Assembly: GCA_041650375.1 (NCBI GenBank)
Contig: JBAZLH010000003.1
Coordinates: forward strand, 62,001 to 126,000
DNA length: 64,000 bases
Origin: UBA6220 sp041650375
GTDB lineage: Bacteria > Patescibacteriota > Minisyncoccia > Minisyncoccales > Minisyncoccaceae
Direction of reading: 5' to 3'
A program made the position numbers and the translations under genes. The notes beneath the pieces are model-generated. The model was not told the origin of the DNA. It saw only the letters and a program-made list of their open reading frames with translations, and ran no database searches. This document shows positions 1-9,016 of the stretch, piece after piece (position 1 is the stretch's first letter; each line of letters begins with the position of its first letter).

Positions 1-51
1 TTTGGTTTTGGATTCAAAATGGATTTCCAATCCAATCGTGGTTTTGTACAT
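1..51 (-). CDS. gatB: GatB, amidotransferase subunit B (N-terminus only, cut by window edge)
   Basis: Seventeen codons from an ATG at 51 run off the left edge. They read MYKTTIGLEIHFESKTK, matching the conserved GatB start (IGLE(I/V)H followed by a Thr/Lys-rich stretch). GatB is the kinase and tRNA-binding subunit of the GatCAB amidotransferase, which turns Glu-tRNA(Gln) or Asp-tRNA(Asn) into the amide form. The ATG lies two bases after the deoC stop, so it is the last visible gene of that operon. gatC and gatA sit elsewhere, near 11.9-13.6 kb. Only the first 17 residues are visible, so the call rests on that motif. Confidence 0.8.
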   Translation of the reverse strand, partial: MYKTTIGLEIHFESKTK

Positions 52-53
52 AA

Positions 54-716
54 TTATTTTTTTAGGTCTTTCATTATTTTAACTCCGCTGCTGGTGCCGA
101 TAATGTCGGCGCCGGCTTTAATCATCAGTTTAACGTCGGCTAATGTTTTTATTTTGCCCGAGGCCTTGATTAACAGGCCGGGAGCATTCTCGCGCATTAT
201 TTTTAAATGAATGGCTTTTTCTTTCAATTCCCTGTTTTCCAAAGGGTCTTTTTCCGTGGCGGTTTTTACGCAAATCGCTCCGGCTTTTTTTGCCAATTGC
301 GATACTTTGGCGATTTCTTCATCCGTTAAATAGCCGCTGCCGATTATAACCTTGGTATCGCCAAGCTTGCAGATAGCTTTCAAATCTTTTTCAATTTTAT
401 CCCAACGTTCGTGCTTTACGTCCGGAATATTAACCACGATATCCAAGTCATCGGCTCCGTCTTTTAAGGCCTTTTGGGTTATGGTTAAGCGTTTTTTGTA
501 ATCCGAATCCCCAATCGGGTCATCAATTAAGACAACTATCCTGATGCCGCTGTTTTTTAAAATTTCCGCCGCGGTTTTAACCCACTGCGGCCTGACGCAA
601 ACACCCCGAAAATCATATTGCAAAGCTTCGCGGCAGGTATCTATAATATCCTGCTTTTTTGTGTTAAGGTCAATATTGGTCTGGTCAATGTATTTGTTGA
701 TTGGTTTATTTGCCAT
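54..716 (-). CDS. deoC: deoxyribose-phosphate aldolase
   Basis: A 220-residue class I aldolase of normal family length, cleaving 2-deoxyribose-5-phosphate to glyceraldehyde-3-phosphate and acetaldehyde (deoxynucleoside salvage). Visible landmarks are the DIVVNI strand (Asp92), the Schiff-base lysine in CVKTATE (Lys151), the second lysine in IKASGKI (Lys184) and the phosphate-binding GTSSG near the C-terminus. It starts 4 bp after tmk and is followed 2 bp later by gatB, so it is co-transcribed with nucleotide genes (dcd, tmk), consistent with salvage of deoxynucleotides. Confidence 0.93.
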   Translation of the reverse strand: MANKPINKYIDQTNIDLNTKKQDIIDTCREALQYDFRGVCVRPQWVKTAAEILKNSGIRIVVLIDDPIGDSDYKKRLTITQKALKDGADDLDIVVNIPDVKHERWDKIEKDLKAICKLGDTKVIIGSGYLTDEEIAKVSQLAKKAGAICVKTATEKDPLENRELKEKAIHLKIMRENAPGLLIKASGKIKTLADVKLMIKAGADIIGTSSGVKIMKDLKK

Positions 717-720
717 AAGA

Positions 721-1347
721 TTAAATTTGCAATTTTTTATTTAATATTCCAATTATTTGATTGAAAACATTTTCAACAGATTGTTCGCCGTCAATTGTCT
801 CCCAATCGCAAAATACTTTTTCGTTGGCCATTTTTTCATAAGTTTCCGCCAGCGCTGCCTGGAATTTTTTATCTTCTTCGTGCCGGTCCAGATTATCGGG
901 CTTTTGGTTTGTTTTTCTGGATAGCGATGTTTCCGGCGCTATTTTAATATATATGCATAAATCCGGTTTGGATGCCTCAAACAGCTGAGCCAAGTCCAAT
1001 AATTTTTTTAATGGAAATCCTTTAAAATGCTGATAAACGATCGTAGATGTTAAATAGCGGTCTCCCAAGATTATACCATTATTTTGAACAGTTTCGTTAA
1101 TGAGTTGTTTGTCTTTAATAAAATCGGCAAAATAGAGCATTACTTGAGTGTCAACGCTGAATTCGTATTTTTTGTGCAACCAAGCGCTGATTAAATCGCC
1201 AATGGGCTGGCCGTATTCGGGATATTTTTTAGTAACAACTGCATATCCTTTTTGAATTAAAAAATCAGACAATAACTTTGTCTGAGTTCCCTTTCCGCAA
1301 CCGTCAATTCCTTCCAAAACTATAAATTTTCCGGTTGTTGAAGCCAT
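721..1347 (-). CDS. tmk: thymidylate kinase
   Basis: A 208-residue P-loop kinase that phosphorylates dTMP to dTDP with ATP. The Walker A loop GIDGCGKGT is near residues 14-22. The thymidylate-kinase signature DRYLTSTIVYQ and a basic lid-like segment (SLSRKTNQKPDNLDRHE) are present. The length is typical. It lies 16 bp after dcd and 4 bp before deoC, forming a dcd-tmk-deoC pyrimidine deoxynucleotide unit downstream of rplK. Confidence 0.94.
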   Translation of the reverse strand: MASTTGKFIVLEGIDGCGKGTQTKLLSDFLIQKGYAVVTKKYPEYGQPIGDLISAWLHKKYEFSVDTQVMLYFADFIKDKQLINETVQNNGIILGDRYLTSTIVYQHFKGFPLKKLLDLAQLFEASKPDLCIYIKIAPETSLSRKTNQKPDNLDRHEEDKKFQAALAETYEKMANEKVFCDWETIDGEQSVENVFNQIIGILNKKLQI

Positions 1348-1363
1348 TGTATTTTTTGTTTAA

Positions 1364-1930
1364 TTAATTAGATTCCAGTTTACTCTCTTGCGGGCGTTGC
1401 GCGCCAACATATTTGGCGTTTTTCTTTTTGTAATACGGGTTGGTTGTGGGCGAAGAAAGCGGTTCAAATACCAGTTGGCAAATCCTGGTTTTGGGATACA
1501 GCAAAATCGGAATCATGCCGATGTTTTCCATTTCCAATACAATTTTTCCTTTAAAGCCCGGGTCAATGTGGCCGGCGGTTGAATGGATAACAATCCCTAA
1601 TCTTCCCAAGCTGGAACGCCCGTCAATTCTGGCGGCGATATCATCGGGTAAAAACACCTCTTCCAAAGTGCTGCCCAAAACAAATTCGCCCGGGTGGAAA
1701 ACAAAAGCTTCGTCGTCCGGTATTTTTACCGACCGGGTAATATTGCTGAAAGTTTCGGGCTTGCGGGTGTCAATGTAGGGATTTTTCGAATGTTCGAAAA
1801 TCATAAACTCGTCGCCTAAGCGCAAGTCCAACGAAGCCGAGCCGAGCTGTTCTTCCAAATTCGGCTTGGGAGTAATTTGTATTTTTTCTTCGTCAAGAAA
1901 TTTCTTGATTTCCCTGTCAGATAAAATCAC
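1364..1930 (-). CDS. dcd: dCTP deaminase
   Basis: A 188-residue trimeric dUTPase-fold enzyme that deaminates dCTP to dUTP on the route to dTMP. Family motifs are visible: SASLDLRLGD near the N-terminus, the DGRSSLGRLG loop, and GHIDPGFKGKIVLEM, which carries the catalytic Glu. The length fits Dcd rather than Dut (about 150). It could be the bifunctional dCTP deaminase/dUTPase form; the sequence alone does not decide. It sits between rplK and tmk in the same minus-strand operon. Confidence 0.92.
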   Translation of the reverse strand: MILSDREIKKFLDEEKIQITPKPNLEEQLGSASLDLRLGDEFMIFEHSKNPYIDTRKPETFSNITRSVKIPDDEAFVFHPGEFVLGSTLEEVFLPDDIAARIDGRSSLGRLGIVIHSTAGHIDPGFKGKIVLEMENIGMIPILLYPKTRICQLVFEPLSSPTTNPYYKKKNAKYVGAQRPQESKLESN

Positions 1931-1979
1931 AATAGTTAAATTTTATTGAATTGATAATCCAGTTGAGGAAAACGAAAAT

Positions 1980-2402
1980 TTAGATAACGTCAATGCCCAA
2001 AGACCTGGCAGTGCCGGCCAATATTTTAACAGCCGCGTCCATATCCTTTGTGTTCAAATCAGACATTTTTTGTTTGGCGATTTCTTCCAATTGCGCTCGG
2101 GTTATTTTACCAACTTTCTTTTTGTTCGGAGTGCCGGAACCTTTTTCCAAACCAATGGCTTTTTTAATCAATTGCGCGGCCGGCGGTTGGTGCAATTTAA
2201 AAACATAAGATTTGTCTGTGTAAACCGTGATATCTACCGGTATTTTAAAATCACCCAATTCTCGGGTCGCGTCGTTAAACGCTTTGCAAAATTCAGCGAT
2301 GTTAACTTGTTGGGATGCCAAAGCCGGGCCGACTGGCGGGGCGGGATTGGCTTTACCTGCTTGAATATGAAGTTTGATGATTGCTTTAATTTCTTTGGCC
2401 AT
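1980..2402 (-). CDS. rplK: 50S ribosomal protein L11 (uL11)
   Basis: A 140-residue L11 with the usual two-domain layout: an N-terminal KLHIQAGKANPAPPVGPAL segment and a C-terminal rRNA-binding domain ending in GTARSLGIDV. L11 forms the GTPase-associated centre of the 50S subunit. It follows nusG by 41 bp, and a small heptanucleotide array (2409-2429) fills that gap just upstream of the start. In most bacteria rplA (L1) follows directly; here dcd follows instead. Confidence 0.98.
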   Translation of the reverse strand: MAKEIKAIIKLHIQAGKANPAPPVGPALASQQVNIAEFCKAFNDATRELGDFKIPVDITVYTDKSYVFKLHQPPAAQLIKKAIGLEKGSGTPNKKKVGKITRAQLEEIAKQKMSDLNTKDMDAAVKILAGTARSLGIDVI

Positions 2403-2408
2403 ATAATA

Positions 2409-2429
2409 GTATTTAGTATAAAGTATTTA
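2409..2429. repeat. heptanucleotide tandem array, three GTATNNA units
   Basis: Three consecutive 7-bp units (GTATTTA, GTATAAA, GTATTTA) lie a few bases upstream of the rplK start codon. The same period-7 motif recurs at 13633-13667, 14062-14096 and 48191-48218, each time just 5' of a minus-strand gene. Confidence 0.8.
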
Positions 2430-2443
2430 GTGTCTGTGTGGGG

Positions 2444-2992
2444 TTAACCAATTTTTGTGATTTGAAGCGAGTCCAGCTCAAGCGATGTGTCGCGGCCAAA
2501 CATATTAATCATTATTTTTACCTTGCCCTTCTCTCCATCTACTCCGGAAACTTTGCCTTCAGAGTCTTTAAAAGGCCCGTCCGTGATTCTCACCAAGTCG
2601 CCTTCTTTGAAATCGATGGTGTATTTCGGTTCTTCTTCCACCATTCTTTTCTTTAAAGCGTCAATTTCCAAGGTGGACACCGGAAGCGGAATGGTGCCTG
2701 AACCGACAAACCCCGTAACATTTGGCGTGTTTCTTACAACATACCAAGAGTCGTCGGTCACAATCATTTCCACCAATACGTAACCCGGATAAATTTTTTC
2801 TTCAATCGTCCTTTTCTTCCCGTTTCTGATTTTTATCTTTTTTTCTTTTGGCACAACAACGTTAAAAATTTTATCTTCCATGCCCAAAGACTCAACTCTT
2901 TGTTTGAGATTCTTTGCCACCGCGTCTTCATAGCCGGAATAGGTATGCAATACATACCATCTTTTTTCAGTTGAGGTTTGTTGTTTTGCCAT
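2444..2992 (-). CDS. nusG: transcription termination/antitermination factor NusG
   Basis: A 182-residue NusG with an N-terminal NGN domain (KRWYVLHTYSGYEDAVAKNL; later IYPGYVLVEM and TPNVTGFVG) and a C-terminal KOW domain (GDLVRITDGPFKDSEGKVSG). It binds RNA polymerase and couples transcription to Rho or the ribosome. It is placed canonically between secE (18 bp upstream) and rplK. Confidence 0.98.
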   Translation of the reverse strand: MAKQQTSTEKRWYVLHTYSGYEDAVAKNLKQRVESLGMEDKIFNVVVPKEKKIKIRNGKKRTIEEKIYPGYVLVEMIVTDDSWYVVRNTPNVTGFVGSGTIPLPVSTLEIDALKKRMVEEEPKYTIDFKEGDLVRITDGPFKDSEGKVSGVDGEKGKVKIMINMFGRDTSLELDSLQITKIG

Positions 2993-3010
2993 ACGAAAAA
3001 GAGCCTATCT

Positions 3011-3208
3011 TTATCTTTTAAAAACGAATTTTTCTAATAAATATTGGAAGCCAAAATCGAAAGCCCCTAAAATCGCGGCCACGATTAATGAGATAACTAT
3101 TACGGTAATTGTGTATCTAACCGCTTCTTCCCGAGTTGGCCAGGTTATCTTTTTGATTTCCGAGCCCACTTCAGCGAGTAAATTGGTCACTGCATTCGTT
3201 GATTTCAT
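3011..3208 (-). CDS. secE: preprotein translocase subunit SecE
   Basis: A 65-residue single-span SecE: an amphipathic N-terminal helix containing KKITWPTREEAVRYT, then one membrane helix (TITVIVISLIVAAILGAF). It clamps SecY in the translocon. Being short with one TM segment is normal for non-enteric bacteria. The ATG is only 6 bases from a good -10 box, so the mRNA probably begins at the start codon. Confidence 0.95.
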   Translation of the reverse strand: MKSTNAVTNLLAEVGSEIKKITWPTREEAVRYTITVIVISLIVAAILGAFDFGFQYLLEKFVFKR

Positions 3209-3214
3209 GGTTGT

Positions 3215-3243
3215 AGAATAACAAAATAAGGCAAAAAAGTCAA
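3215..3243 (-). promoter_or_regulatory. promoter of secE-nusG-rplK, leaderless type
   Basis: Read on the minus strand this is TTGACT, 17 bases, TATTCT. The -10 ends 6 bases before the secE ATG, so the predicted start site falls on or next to the ATG. No Shine-Dalgarno sequence could fit. Confidence 0.75.
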
Positions 3244-3250
3244 TTATTAC

Positions 3251-5173
3251 CTATATATCAAGGTTTTTGACGTTTTTAGCAAATGCTTGGATGAACCTTT
3301 TTCTGGGCAACACTTCTTTGCCCATTAGCATATCAAAGGTTTTGTCCGCTTCAATGGCATCATCCACTGTTACTCGCAGTAATACTCGCGAGGACGGATC
3401 CATGGTAGTTTCCCAAAGTTGTTCAGGGTTCATTTCACCTAAACCTTTATATCTTTGGATGCTGGCTTTGCCGCGATTGTCTTTAAGGCCGGTCAAAACA
3501 GTTTCTTTTTCTTCGTCTGAATAAGCGTAATGAAATTCTTTGCCCGAACTGATTTTGTATAAAGGCGGTTGGGCCAAGTAGATATATCCTTTGTCAAGCA
3601 AGGGCTTAAAGTGTCTGAAAAATAAAGTCATCAACAATGTTCGGATGTGATTTCCGTCGCTATCCGCATCACACATAATAATAATGCGGTGATAGCGCAG
3701 TTTTTCCAAATTAAAATCATCGGAAATTGCGGTTCCCAGGGCAATAATCAAGTTCTTCACTTCTTCCGAAGCAAGCATTTTGTCCAACCTTACTCTTTCC
3801 ACGTTTAGTATTTTTCCTTTGATTGGCAAAATAGCTTGGTATCGCCTGTTTCTGGCTTGTCGGCTTGAACCGCCGGCAGATTCACCCTCTACAATGTATA
3901 TTTCCGATTCTTCGGGTTTGCGGCTGCTGCAATCGGATAGTTTTCCCGGTAAAGACAAACTGTCCAAAACTCCTTTTCTTAAAACCGTTTCTTTGGCGGC
4001 CCTCGCGGCTTTGCGCGCTTTGTAAGACAAGACAGCTTTTTCAATGATTATCTTCATATCCTGCGGAAATTTTTCCAAATAGTCCGCCAGTCCGTCCGCC
4101 ACCACGGCTTCGGTCGCCGGCCTGGCCTCGGGATTGCCTAATTTGGTTTTGGTTTGTCCTTCAAATTGCGGCTCGCGGATTTTCACGGACACAATCGCGG
4201 TTAAACCTTCGCGGATATCGTCACCGGTTAAATTTTGTTCCGACTCTTTCAAAAAGTTATTTTTTCGGGCGTAGTCATTGATAAGCCGGGTTACGGCCGA
4301 ACGGAAGCCGGTTAAATGCGTACCGCCTTCAATGGTAAAAATATTATTGGTAAAGCTTTCTTCGGCAATATCAAAAGAATCCGTGTATTGGAAAGCGGCT
4401 TCAACAACCACGCCTTCTTTTTCTCCGGAAACGTAAAAAGCGTTCGGGTGCACTACATCATCATTCCTGGATAAGTATTTTAAGTATGATTTGATTCCGC
4501 CTTCAAAATAAAAATGGTATTCAAAAGGATTGTCTTTGTCGCGGGTGTCGTAAAAATCAACCTTGATGCCTTTAGTTAAATAGGCCTGTTGCCTTAAATG
4601 ATTCAATAATTTTTTTCGGTCAAAAGCAATTTCGTGGAAGATTTCCGAATCCGGTTTAAAAAGAATGGTTGTTCCGTTTCGCTTACAATCGCCTATTTTT
4701 TTTACAGCCGCTTTTGGTTTGCCTTGCTTGTATTCTTGCATATATTTGTGCCCGTCGCGGCAAACTTCCGCGCGCATATCAATGGACAAGGCGCAAACCA
4801 CGGACACGCCCACGCCGTGCAAGCCTCCGGAGATCTTATAAGCGTCACCGCCAAATTTACCACCGGCGTGAAGCGTGGTCATGATTGTTTCCAATGCGGA
4901 TTTTTTAGTTTTTTCGTGGATATCAACCGGGATGCCTCGGCCATTGTCCGTAACCATAACATAATCGTCGGGCAATAAAAATACTTCTATTTTATCGCAG
5001 TAGCCTCCAAGAGCTTCATCCAGTGAGTTATCAACCACTTCGTAAACCAAATGGTGCAATCCTTGCGGACCGGTGGAGCCGATATACATACCCGGCCTTT
5101 TCCTTACCGGATCAAGGCCTTCCAAAACGTAAATATCTTTCGCGCTATATGATGATTGTTTTTCTTTTGCCAT
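3251..5173 (-). CDS. gyrB: DNA gyrase subunit B
   Basis: A 640-residue type IIA topoisomerase ATPase subunit. The GHKL ATPase (EVVDNSLDEA, VTDNGRGIPVDIH, GGLHGVGVSVV), the transducer with the catalytic lysine segment (QTKTKLGNPEARP) and the TOPRIM domain (YIVEGESAGG, CDADSDGNHI) appear in order, ending in the QRYKGLGEMN tail. The length matches gyrases without the gamma-proteobacterial insert. It lies 22 bp downstream of pheT. ParE is the alternative, but no second copy is visible for comparison. Confidence 0.95.
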   Translation of the reverse strand: MAKEKQSSYSAKDIYVLEGLDPVRKRPGMYIGSTGPQGLHHLVYEVVDNSLDEALGGYCDKIEVFLLPDDYVMVTDNGRGIPVDIHEKTKKSALETIMTTLHAGGKFGGDAYKISGGLHGVGVSVVCALSIDMRAEVCRDGHKYMQEYKQGKPKAAVKKIGDCKRNGTTILFKPDSEIFHEIAFDRKKLLNHLRQQAYLTKGIKVDFYDTRDKDNPFEYHFYFEGGIKSYLKYLSRNDDVVHPNAFYVSGEKEGVVVEAAFQYTDSFDIAEESFTNNIFTIEGGTHLTGFRSAVTRLINDYARKNNFLKESEQNLTGDDIREGLTAIVSVKIREPQFEGQTKTKLGNPEARPATEAVVADGLADYLEKFPQDMKIIIEKAVLSYKARKAARAAKETVLRKGVLDSLSLPGKLSDCSSRKPEESEIYIVEGESAGGSSRQARNRRYQAILPIKGKILNVERVRLDKMLASEEVKNLIIALGTAISDDFNLEKLRYHRIIIMCDADSDGNHIRTLLMTLFFRHFKPLLDKGYIYLAQPPLYKISSGKEFHYAYSDEEKETVLTGLKDNRGKASIQRYKGLGEMNPEQLWETTMDPSSRVLLRVTVDDAIEADKTFDMLMGKEVLPRKRFIQAFAKNVKNLDI

Positions 5174-5195
5174 GTTATCTATTTGATTGATTAAA

Positions 5196-7232
5196 TTATT
5201 TTCTTTCTTGCCAATTAAATGTTTCGATAAGCTTTTTTAAAACTTTACTTTGCAGTTCATCAATTGTTTTAGTATCAAGTGTTTTTTCGTCAGACTGGTA
5301 GACTATATGGAAAGAAACGCTTTTTTGTTTTTCCGGAACATTTTTACCCTGGTAAACATCAAAAGCTTCGGCTGATTTCACTAACTGGGCGTCTATGGAT
5401 TTTATTGTTTGGATAATTTTTTCTATTTTTATTTCTTCGGAGACCAAGCCGGAGATATCCCTGGTTGCGGCCGGATGGAAAGAAATGTTTTCAAAATATT
5501 TTTCTTCGGCGCAAAGCGGCTGCAGTTTGTCAAAGTCAATCTTAAAAGCGAATATTTTTTCGCGGATATTATAGTTTTCCAGAATATCCGGGGAAATTTG
5601 CCCCAATGTCCCGATTTTTTTGCCTCTCACAAAACAGGAAACCGTGTTTTGTTTGTTCCAAATGTGCCCTTCCGCTCCCGGTTCATAATTTATTTTATCA
5701 ATTCCCAATCGGTTTAATATCAAGTTTATTTCACCCCGCAGATTGGAAAAAATTGTTTGCGGCGTGTCCGCGGCGTTCAAAATAACGCCGGCGAACATTC
5801 GGGCTTCGTTGGTTTTGTTTTTTGCGGGAATAAATATTTTACTCAGTTCAAATATTTTAAAATCCTTGAAAGTTTTCAGGTTTTCTTTTGAATTGCCCAA
5901 TAGCTGCGGAATTAAATCCGGCCTTAAGTATTCAAAATCCGCGCTAACCGGATTTTTAATTTTTCGCGCGTTGTTTGGCGCAATTCCGCAAAAGCCGAGG
6001 ATTTCCTCGCTCACAAAAGAGTAATTATAGGTTTCAACATAGCCGATTTCTTTCATAATATCCTTGGCCTTGTCTTGCCAAAAGATATCATTATTCCTTT
6101 CTACGGGCTTTAAAAAATCACAAGGCAATATTGGCGGTATTTTTTCGTAACCGTAAACGCGGCCGATTTCTTCAATCAGATTTTCTTGGATTACGATATC
6201 TTGCCTGGAAGTTGGAATCTCCGCTACCAGGCTATTGGCAGTAATTTGCGAAGACTTAATGCCCAACCTTTTTAAAATGGAAATTATTTCAATTGTTTTG
6301 ATTTCAATTCCCAGAATTTTATGCAAATTCTGCAAATCCAATTTTATTTTTTTGGGTTTTATTTTTTCCGGATAAACATCAATCATGCCACCCGCTATTT
6401 TCGCGCTATTTTTGTCCGCAATAATCATTGCCACCCGGTTAATCGCTTCTTCCGCCAAGTTTGGGTCAAGGTTTTGTTCAAATCTGATTGACGCGTCGGT
6501 GCGCAGGTTTATTTTTCGCGCGGTTTGGCTGATAAGCTTGGGATTAAAATTAGCCGATTCCAGCACTATGGTTTTAGTATTGCGGTTAATTTCCGCGTTC
6601 TTTCCTCCTTTAATACCCGCCAAGGCCAAGGGCTTTTCCGCGTCGGCGATTACCAAGATATTCTCGTCCAGCTTATACGCCAAGCCGGCCAAGGTTGTCA
6701 TTTTTTCCCCGTTTTTCGCTTTGCGCACGATTATTTTTTTGCCTTTGATGTTTTCATAATCAAACGCGTGCAAAGGCTGGCCCATTTCCAGCATTACGTA
6801 ATTGGTGGCGTCTACCACGTTATTAATCGGATTCATTCCGCACGCAACCAAACGTTCTTGGATGTATTTTGGCGATTCGCCGACTTTTACATTGGTTAAA
6901 ACCCGGGCAACATATCTTTTGCACCCGGCCTTATCTTTCAAGTCCACGCTTATAAAGTCTTTTGTTTTAATTTTGGAATCTTCTTTAAAGCTGATTTTGG
7001 GCAAATTTATTTTATAATTAAGGACTGCCGCGCATTCTTTGGCAATGCCAATGTGGGATAAGCAATCTCCGGCCCTGTCCGGCAAAACGTCTATTCCCAA
7101 AATGTAGTCATCGCCCGCCCGTTCCAATGATTCATTTTCAAAACAACGCATAGTTAAAACTTCCGCCAGCTCTTTTGGTTGGGGCAATGGTTTGTCAAAA
7201 AAAGTTTTTAGCCATTTATAAGAAACGTTCAT
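5196..7232 (-). CDS. pheT: phenylalanyl-tRNA synthetase beta subunit
   Basis: A 678-residue PheRS beta subunit, shorter than the roughly 800-residue E. coli form because the N-terminal tRNA-binding (EMAP-like) insert is missing. It opens with MNVSYKWLKTFFD, has the B3/B4 editing region (NPINNVVDATNYVMLEMGQPLHAFDYE), a B5 domain and a C-terminal ferredoxin-fold anticodon-binding domain (SFHPAATRDIS and following). It starts 4 bp after pheS and forms the heterotetramer with it. Confidence 0.96.
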   Translation of the reverse strand: MNVSYKWLKTFFDKPLPQPKELAEVLTMRCFENESLERAGDDYILGIDVLPDRAGDCLSHIGIAKECAAVLNYKINLPKISFKEDSKIKTKDFISVDLKDKAGCKRYVARVLTNVKVGESPKYIQERLVACGMNPINNVVDATNYVMLEMGQPLHAFDYENIKGKKIIVRKAKNGEKMTTLAGLAYKLDENILVIADAEKPLALAGIKGGKNAEINRNTKTIVLESANFNPKLISQTARKINLRTDASIRFEQNLDPNLAEEAINRVAMIIADKNSAKIAGGMIDVYPEKIKPKKIKLDLQNLHKILGIEIKTIEIISILKRLGIKSSQITANSLVAEIPTSRQDIVIQENLIEEIGRVYGYEKIPPILPCDFLKPVERNNDIFWQDKAKDIMKEIGYVETYNYSFVSEEILGFCGIAPNNARKIKNPVSADFEYLRPDLIPQLLGNSKENLKTFKDFKIFELSKIFIPAKNKTNEARMFAGVILNAADTPQTIFSNLRGEINLILNRLGIDKINYEPGAEGHIWNKQNTVSCFVRGKKIGTLGQISPDILENYNIREKIFAFKIDFDKLQPLCAEEKYFENISFHPAATRDISGLVSEEIKIEKIIQTIKSIDAQLVKSAEAFDVYQGKNVPEKQKSVSFHIVYQSDEKTLDTKTIDELQSKVLKKLIETFNWQERK

Positions 7233-7236
7233 TTTT

Positions 7237-8259
7237 TTAGAATTGTTTTAAAAATTTAAGGTTGCCGCTGTGGAACCAGCGGATATCGTTAATTTTGTAT
7301 TTCATCATTGTGGGCCGATCTATGCTCATTCCAAAGGCAAAACCTTTATATTTGTTCGGATCCAGCCCGCCATTTTTAATCACGTTTGGATGTACCATGC
7401 CGGCGCCCAATATTTCCACCCAGCCGGTTCTTTTGCAAGCCGGACAACCCTTACCCGCGCAAACCGTACAGCTCATATCAATTTCAAAACTGGGCTCGGT
7501 AAAAGGAAAATAACTTGGCCTTAAACGGATGGTTACGTCCCGCTTGAAGAATTCCTTTAAAAAAGTTTGCAATACGGCTTTCATATTGGCCACGGAAACA
7601 TTTTCATCTATCATCAGGCCTTCTATTTGGTAAAAATTAATTTCGTGCGAAGCGTCGGTTTTTTCATAGCGATAAACCCTGCCCGGTAAAACGATCCTAA
7701 TCGGGGGTTTCATCTTTTGCATAAATCTGGTTTGGGCGGAAGATGTTTGGCTTCGCATAACTTCGCCGGTTTCCAAATAAAGCGTTTTGCCCAAAGACAG
7801 CGCGTCTCTGGCGGGATGTCCCTCGGGTATGTTTAATGAATCAAAGTTGTGCCATTCATCTTCAACTTCCGGTCCTTCCACCACCATAAAGCCCATTAAT
7901 TCAAAAATCCGTTCAATTTCCCTTTGGATAATGGTCATGGGGTGTAAATGGCCTGTTTCTATTTTTGAGCCCGGCAAATCCAAATCAAGCTTATCTTGTT
8001 TTTGCTTCCATTCGCGCTCCTGTTCTTTAAAATTTTGTTCCAGTTTTTCGGTTTCGGCTTGGACTAAATTGGCGAAATCATTTAATTCTTCTCCGATTAT
8101 TTTTCTTTGTTCAATGGAAACATCTTTCAATTCGGCGAAAAGAGTTCGGATTTTGCCTTTTTTGCCAAGATAAGTATTGGAAAATTCCCTCAATTGTTCA
8201 GAGTTTTTGACATTGTTTAGCTCGGTTTTGATGAGCCCTTTTAATTCAGAGAAATCCAT
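7237..8259 (-). CDS. pheS: phenylalanyl-tRNA synthetase alpha subunit
   Basis: A 340-residue class II aminoacyl-tRNA synthetase catalytic subunit. It has an N-terminal coiled coil (residues 1-85), HLHPMT, motif 2 (GRVYRYEKTDASHEINFYQIEGLM) and motif 3 (FAFGMSIDRPTMMKY). A CxxC-x-CxxC-like cluster (CTVCAGKGCPACKRTG) sits in the catalytic domain, as in many bacterial PheS. It heads the pheS-pheT-gyrB operon from the promoter at 8287-8315. Confidence 0.97.
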   Translation of the reverse strand: MDFSELKGLIKTELNNVKNSEQLREFSNTYLGKKGKIRTLFAELKDVSIEQRKIIGEELNDFANLVQAETEKLEQNFKEQEREWKQKQDKLDLDLPGSKIETGHLHPMTIIQREIERIFELMGFMVVEGPEVEDEWHNFDSLNIPEGHPARDALSLGKTLYLETGEVMRSQTSSAQTRFMQKMKPPIRIVLPGRVYRYEKTDASHEINFYQIEGLMIDENVSVANMKAVLQTFLKEFFKRDVTIRLRPSYFPFTEPSFEIDMSCTVCAGKGCPACKRTGWVEILGAGMVHPNVIKNGGLDPNKYKGFAFGMSIDRPTMMKYKINDIRWFHSGNLKFLKQF

Positions 8260-8286
8260 AAAAAATATAATCCTGATTACTAAGTA

Positions 8287-8315
8287 ATTTTACCTTAAAA
8301 CACGCCAAAAAGCAA
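8287..8315 (-). promoter_or_regulatory. promoter of pheS-pheT-gyrB
   Basis: On the minus strand: TTGCTT, 17 bases, TAAAAT. The predicted start is near 8280, giving a leader of about 20 bases. A short 13-base palindrome (ATTACT-A-AGTAAT, 8276-8288) overlaps the predicted start site. Confidence 0.65.
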
Positions 8316-8363
8316 CACTTTTCAAGGTTTATTTGCTTGGTTTTAACCCAATGATTCCAATGT

Positions 8364-8392
8364 TTGTAGCTATCGCGCATTTATGTTAAAAT
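8364..8392 (+). promoter_or_regulatory. promoter of the DedA gene, near-leaderless
   Basis: TTGTAG, 17 bases, TAAAAT. The -10 ends 9 bases before the ATG at 8402, leaving at most a 2-3 base leader. It is divergent from the pheS promoter. Confidence 0.65.
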
Positions 8393-8401
8393 CTGGTTAT
8401 T

Positions 8402-9016
8402 ATGATTGATAGTTTTTTTACGACTGACACCTTGATTGCGCTTATTAAGGCCACGGGCTACCTGGGCATTTGGGCGGCTATTTTCGCGGAAACCGGCTTG
8501 CTGGTTGGTTTTTTCTTGCCCGGAGACAGTTTGTTGTTCACGGCCGGATTTTTGGCTTCGCAATGTTTTTTTAATGTTTGGATTTTGTGCTTTGGAATTT
8601 TTATCGCAGCCGTAATCGGAGATAACGTTGGTTATGCTTTTGGAAAAAAAACTGGGCCTATGATTTTCAAGCGCGAAGATTCGTTATTTTTCCATAAAAA
8701 CAATTTAATCCGAGCGCGAAATTTTTACGAAAAATACGGGGCGATTACGATTATCCTTGCCAGGTTTATGCCAATTATTAGGACTTTTGCCCCGATTGTC
8801 GCGGGCATCGGTAAAATGCATTACAAAAAATTCGTGGCGTATAATATTATCGGCGGATTTTTATGGGCTTTTTCCGTAACTTTGGCCGGGTATTATTTAT
8901 CCGCGATTTTTCCGGGAATAGATAAATATTTAACTTGGATAATTTTGCTGATTATCTTTGTTTCAATCATTCCGCCGGGAGTCCAATTTTTGAAAGAAAT
9001 AAAAAAGCGCCCCTAA
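8402..9016 (+). CDS. DedA family membrane protein
   Basis: A 204-residue polytopic membrane protein of the DedA/SNARE-associated (VTT) family. These are undecaprenyl-phosphate or phospholipid flippase-like transporters. Landmarks are the E-x-G-x6-PG-re-entrant-loop region (ETGLLVGFFLPGDSLLF), GDNVGYAFGKKTG, and FxxRFMPIIRTFAPIVAGIGKM with the conserved Arg and Pro residues. It is one of few plus-strand genes. Its stop lies inside the 5' arm of a hairpin terminator shared with ndk. Confidence 0.9.
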   Translation: MIDSFFTTDTLIALIKATGYLGIWAAIFAETGLLVGFFLPGDSLLFTAGFLASQCFFNVWILCFGIFIAAVIGDNVGYAFGKKTGPMIFKREDSLFFHKNNLIRARNFYEKYGAITIILARFMPIIRTFAPIVAGIGKMHYKKFVAYNIIGGFLWAFSVTLAGYYLSAIFPGIDKYLTWIILLIIFVSIIPPGVQFLKEIKKRP

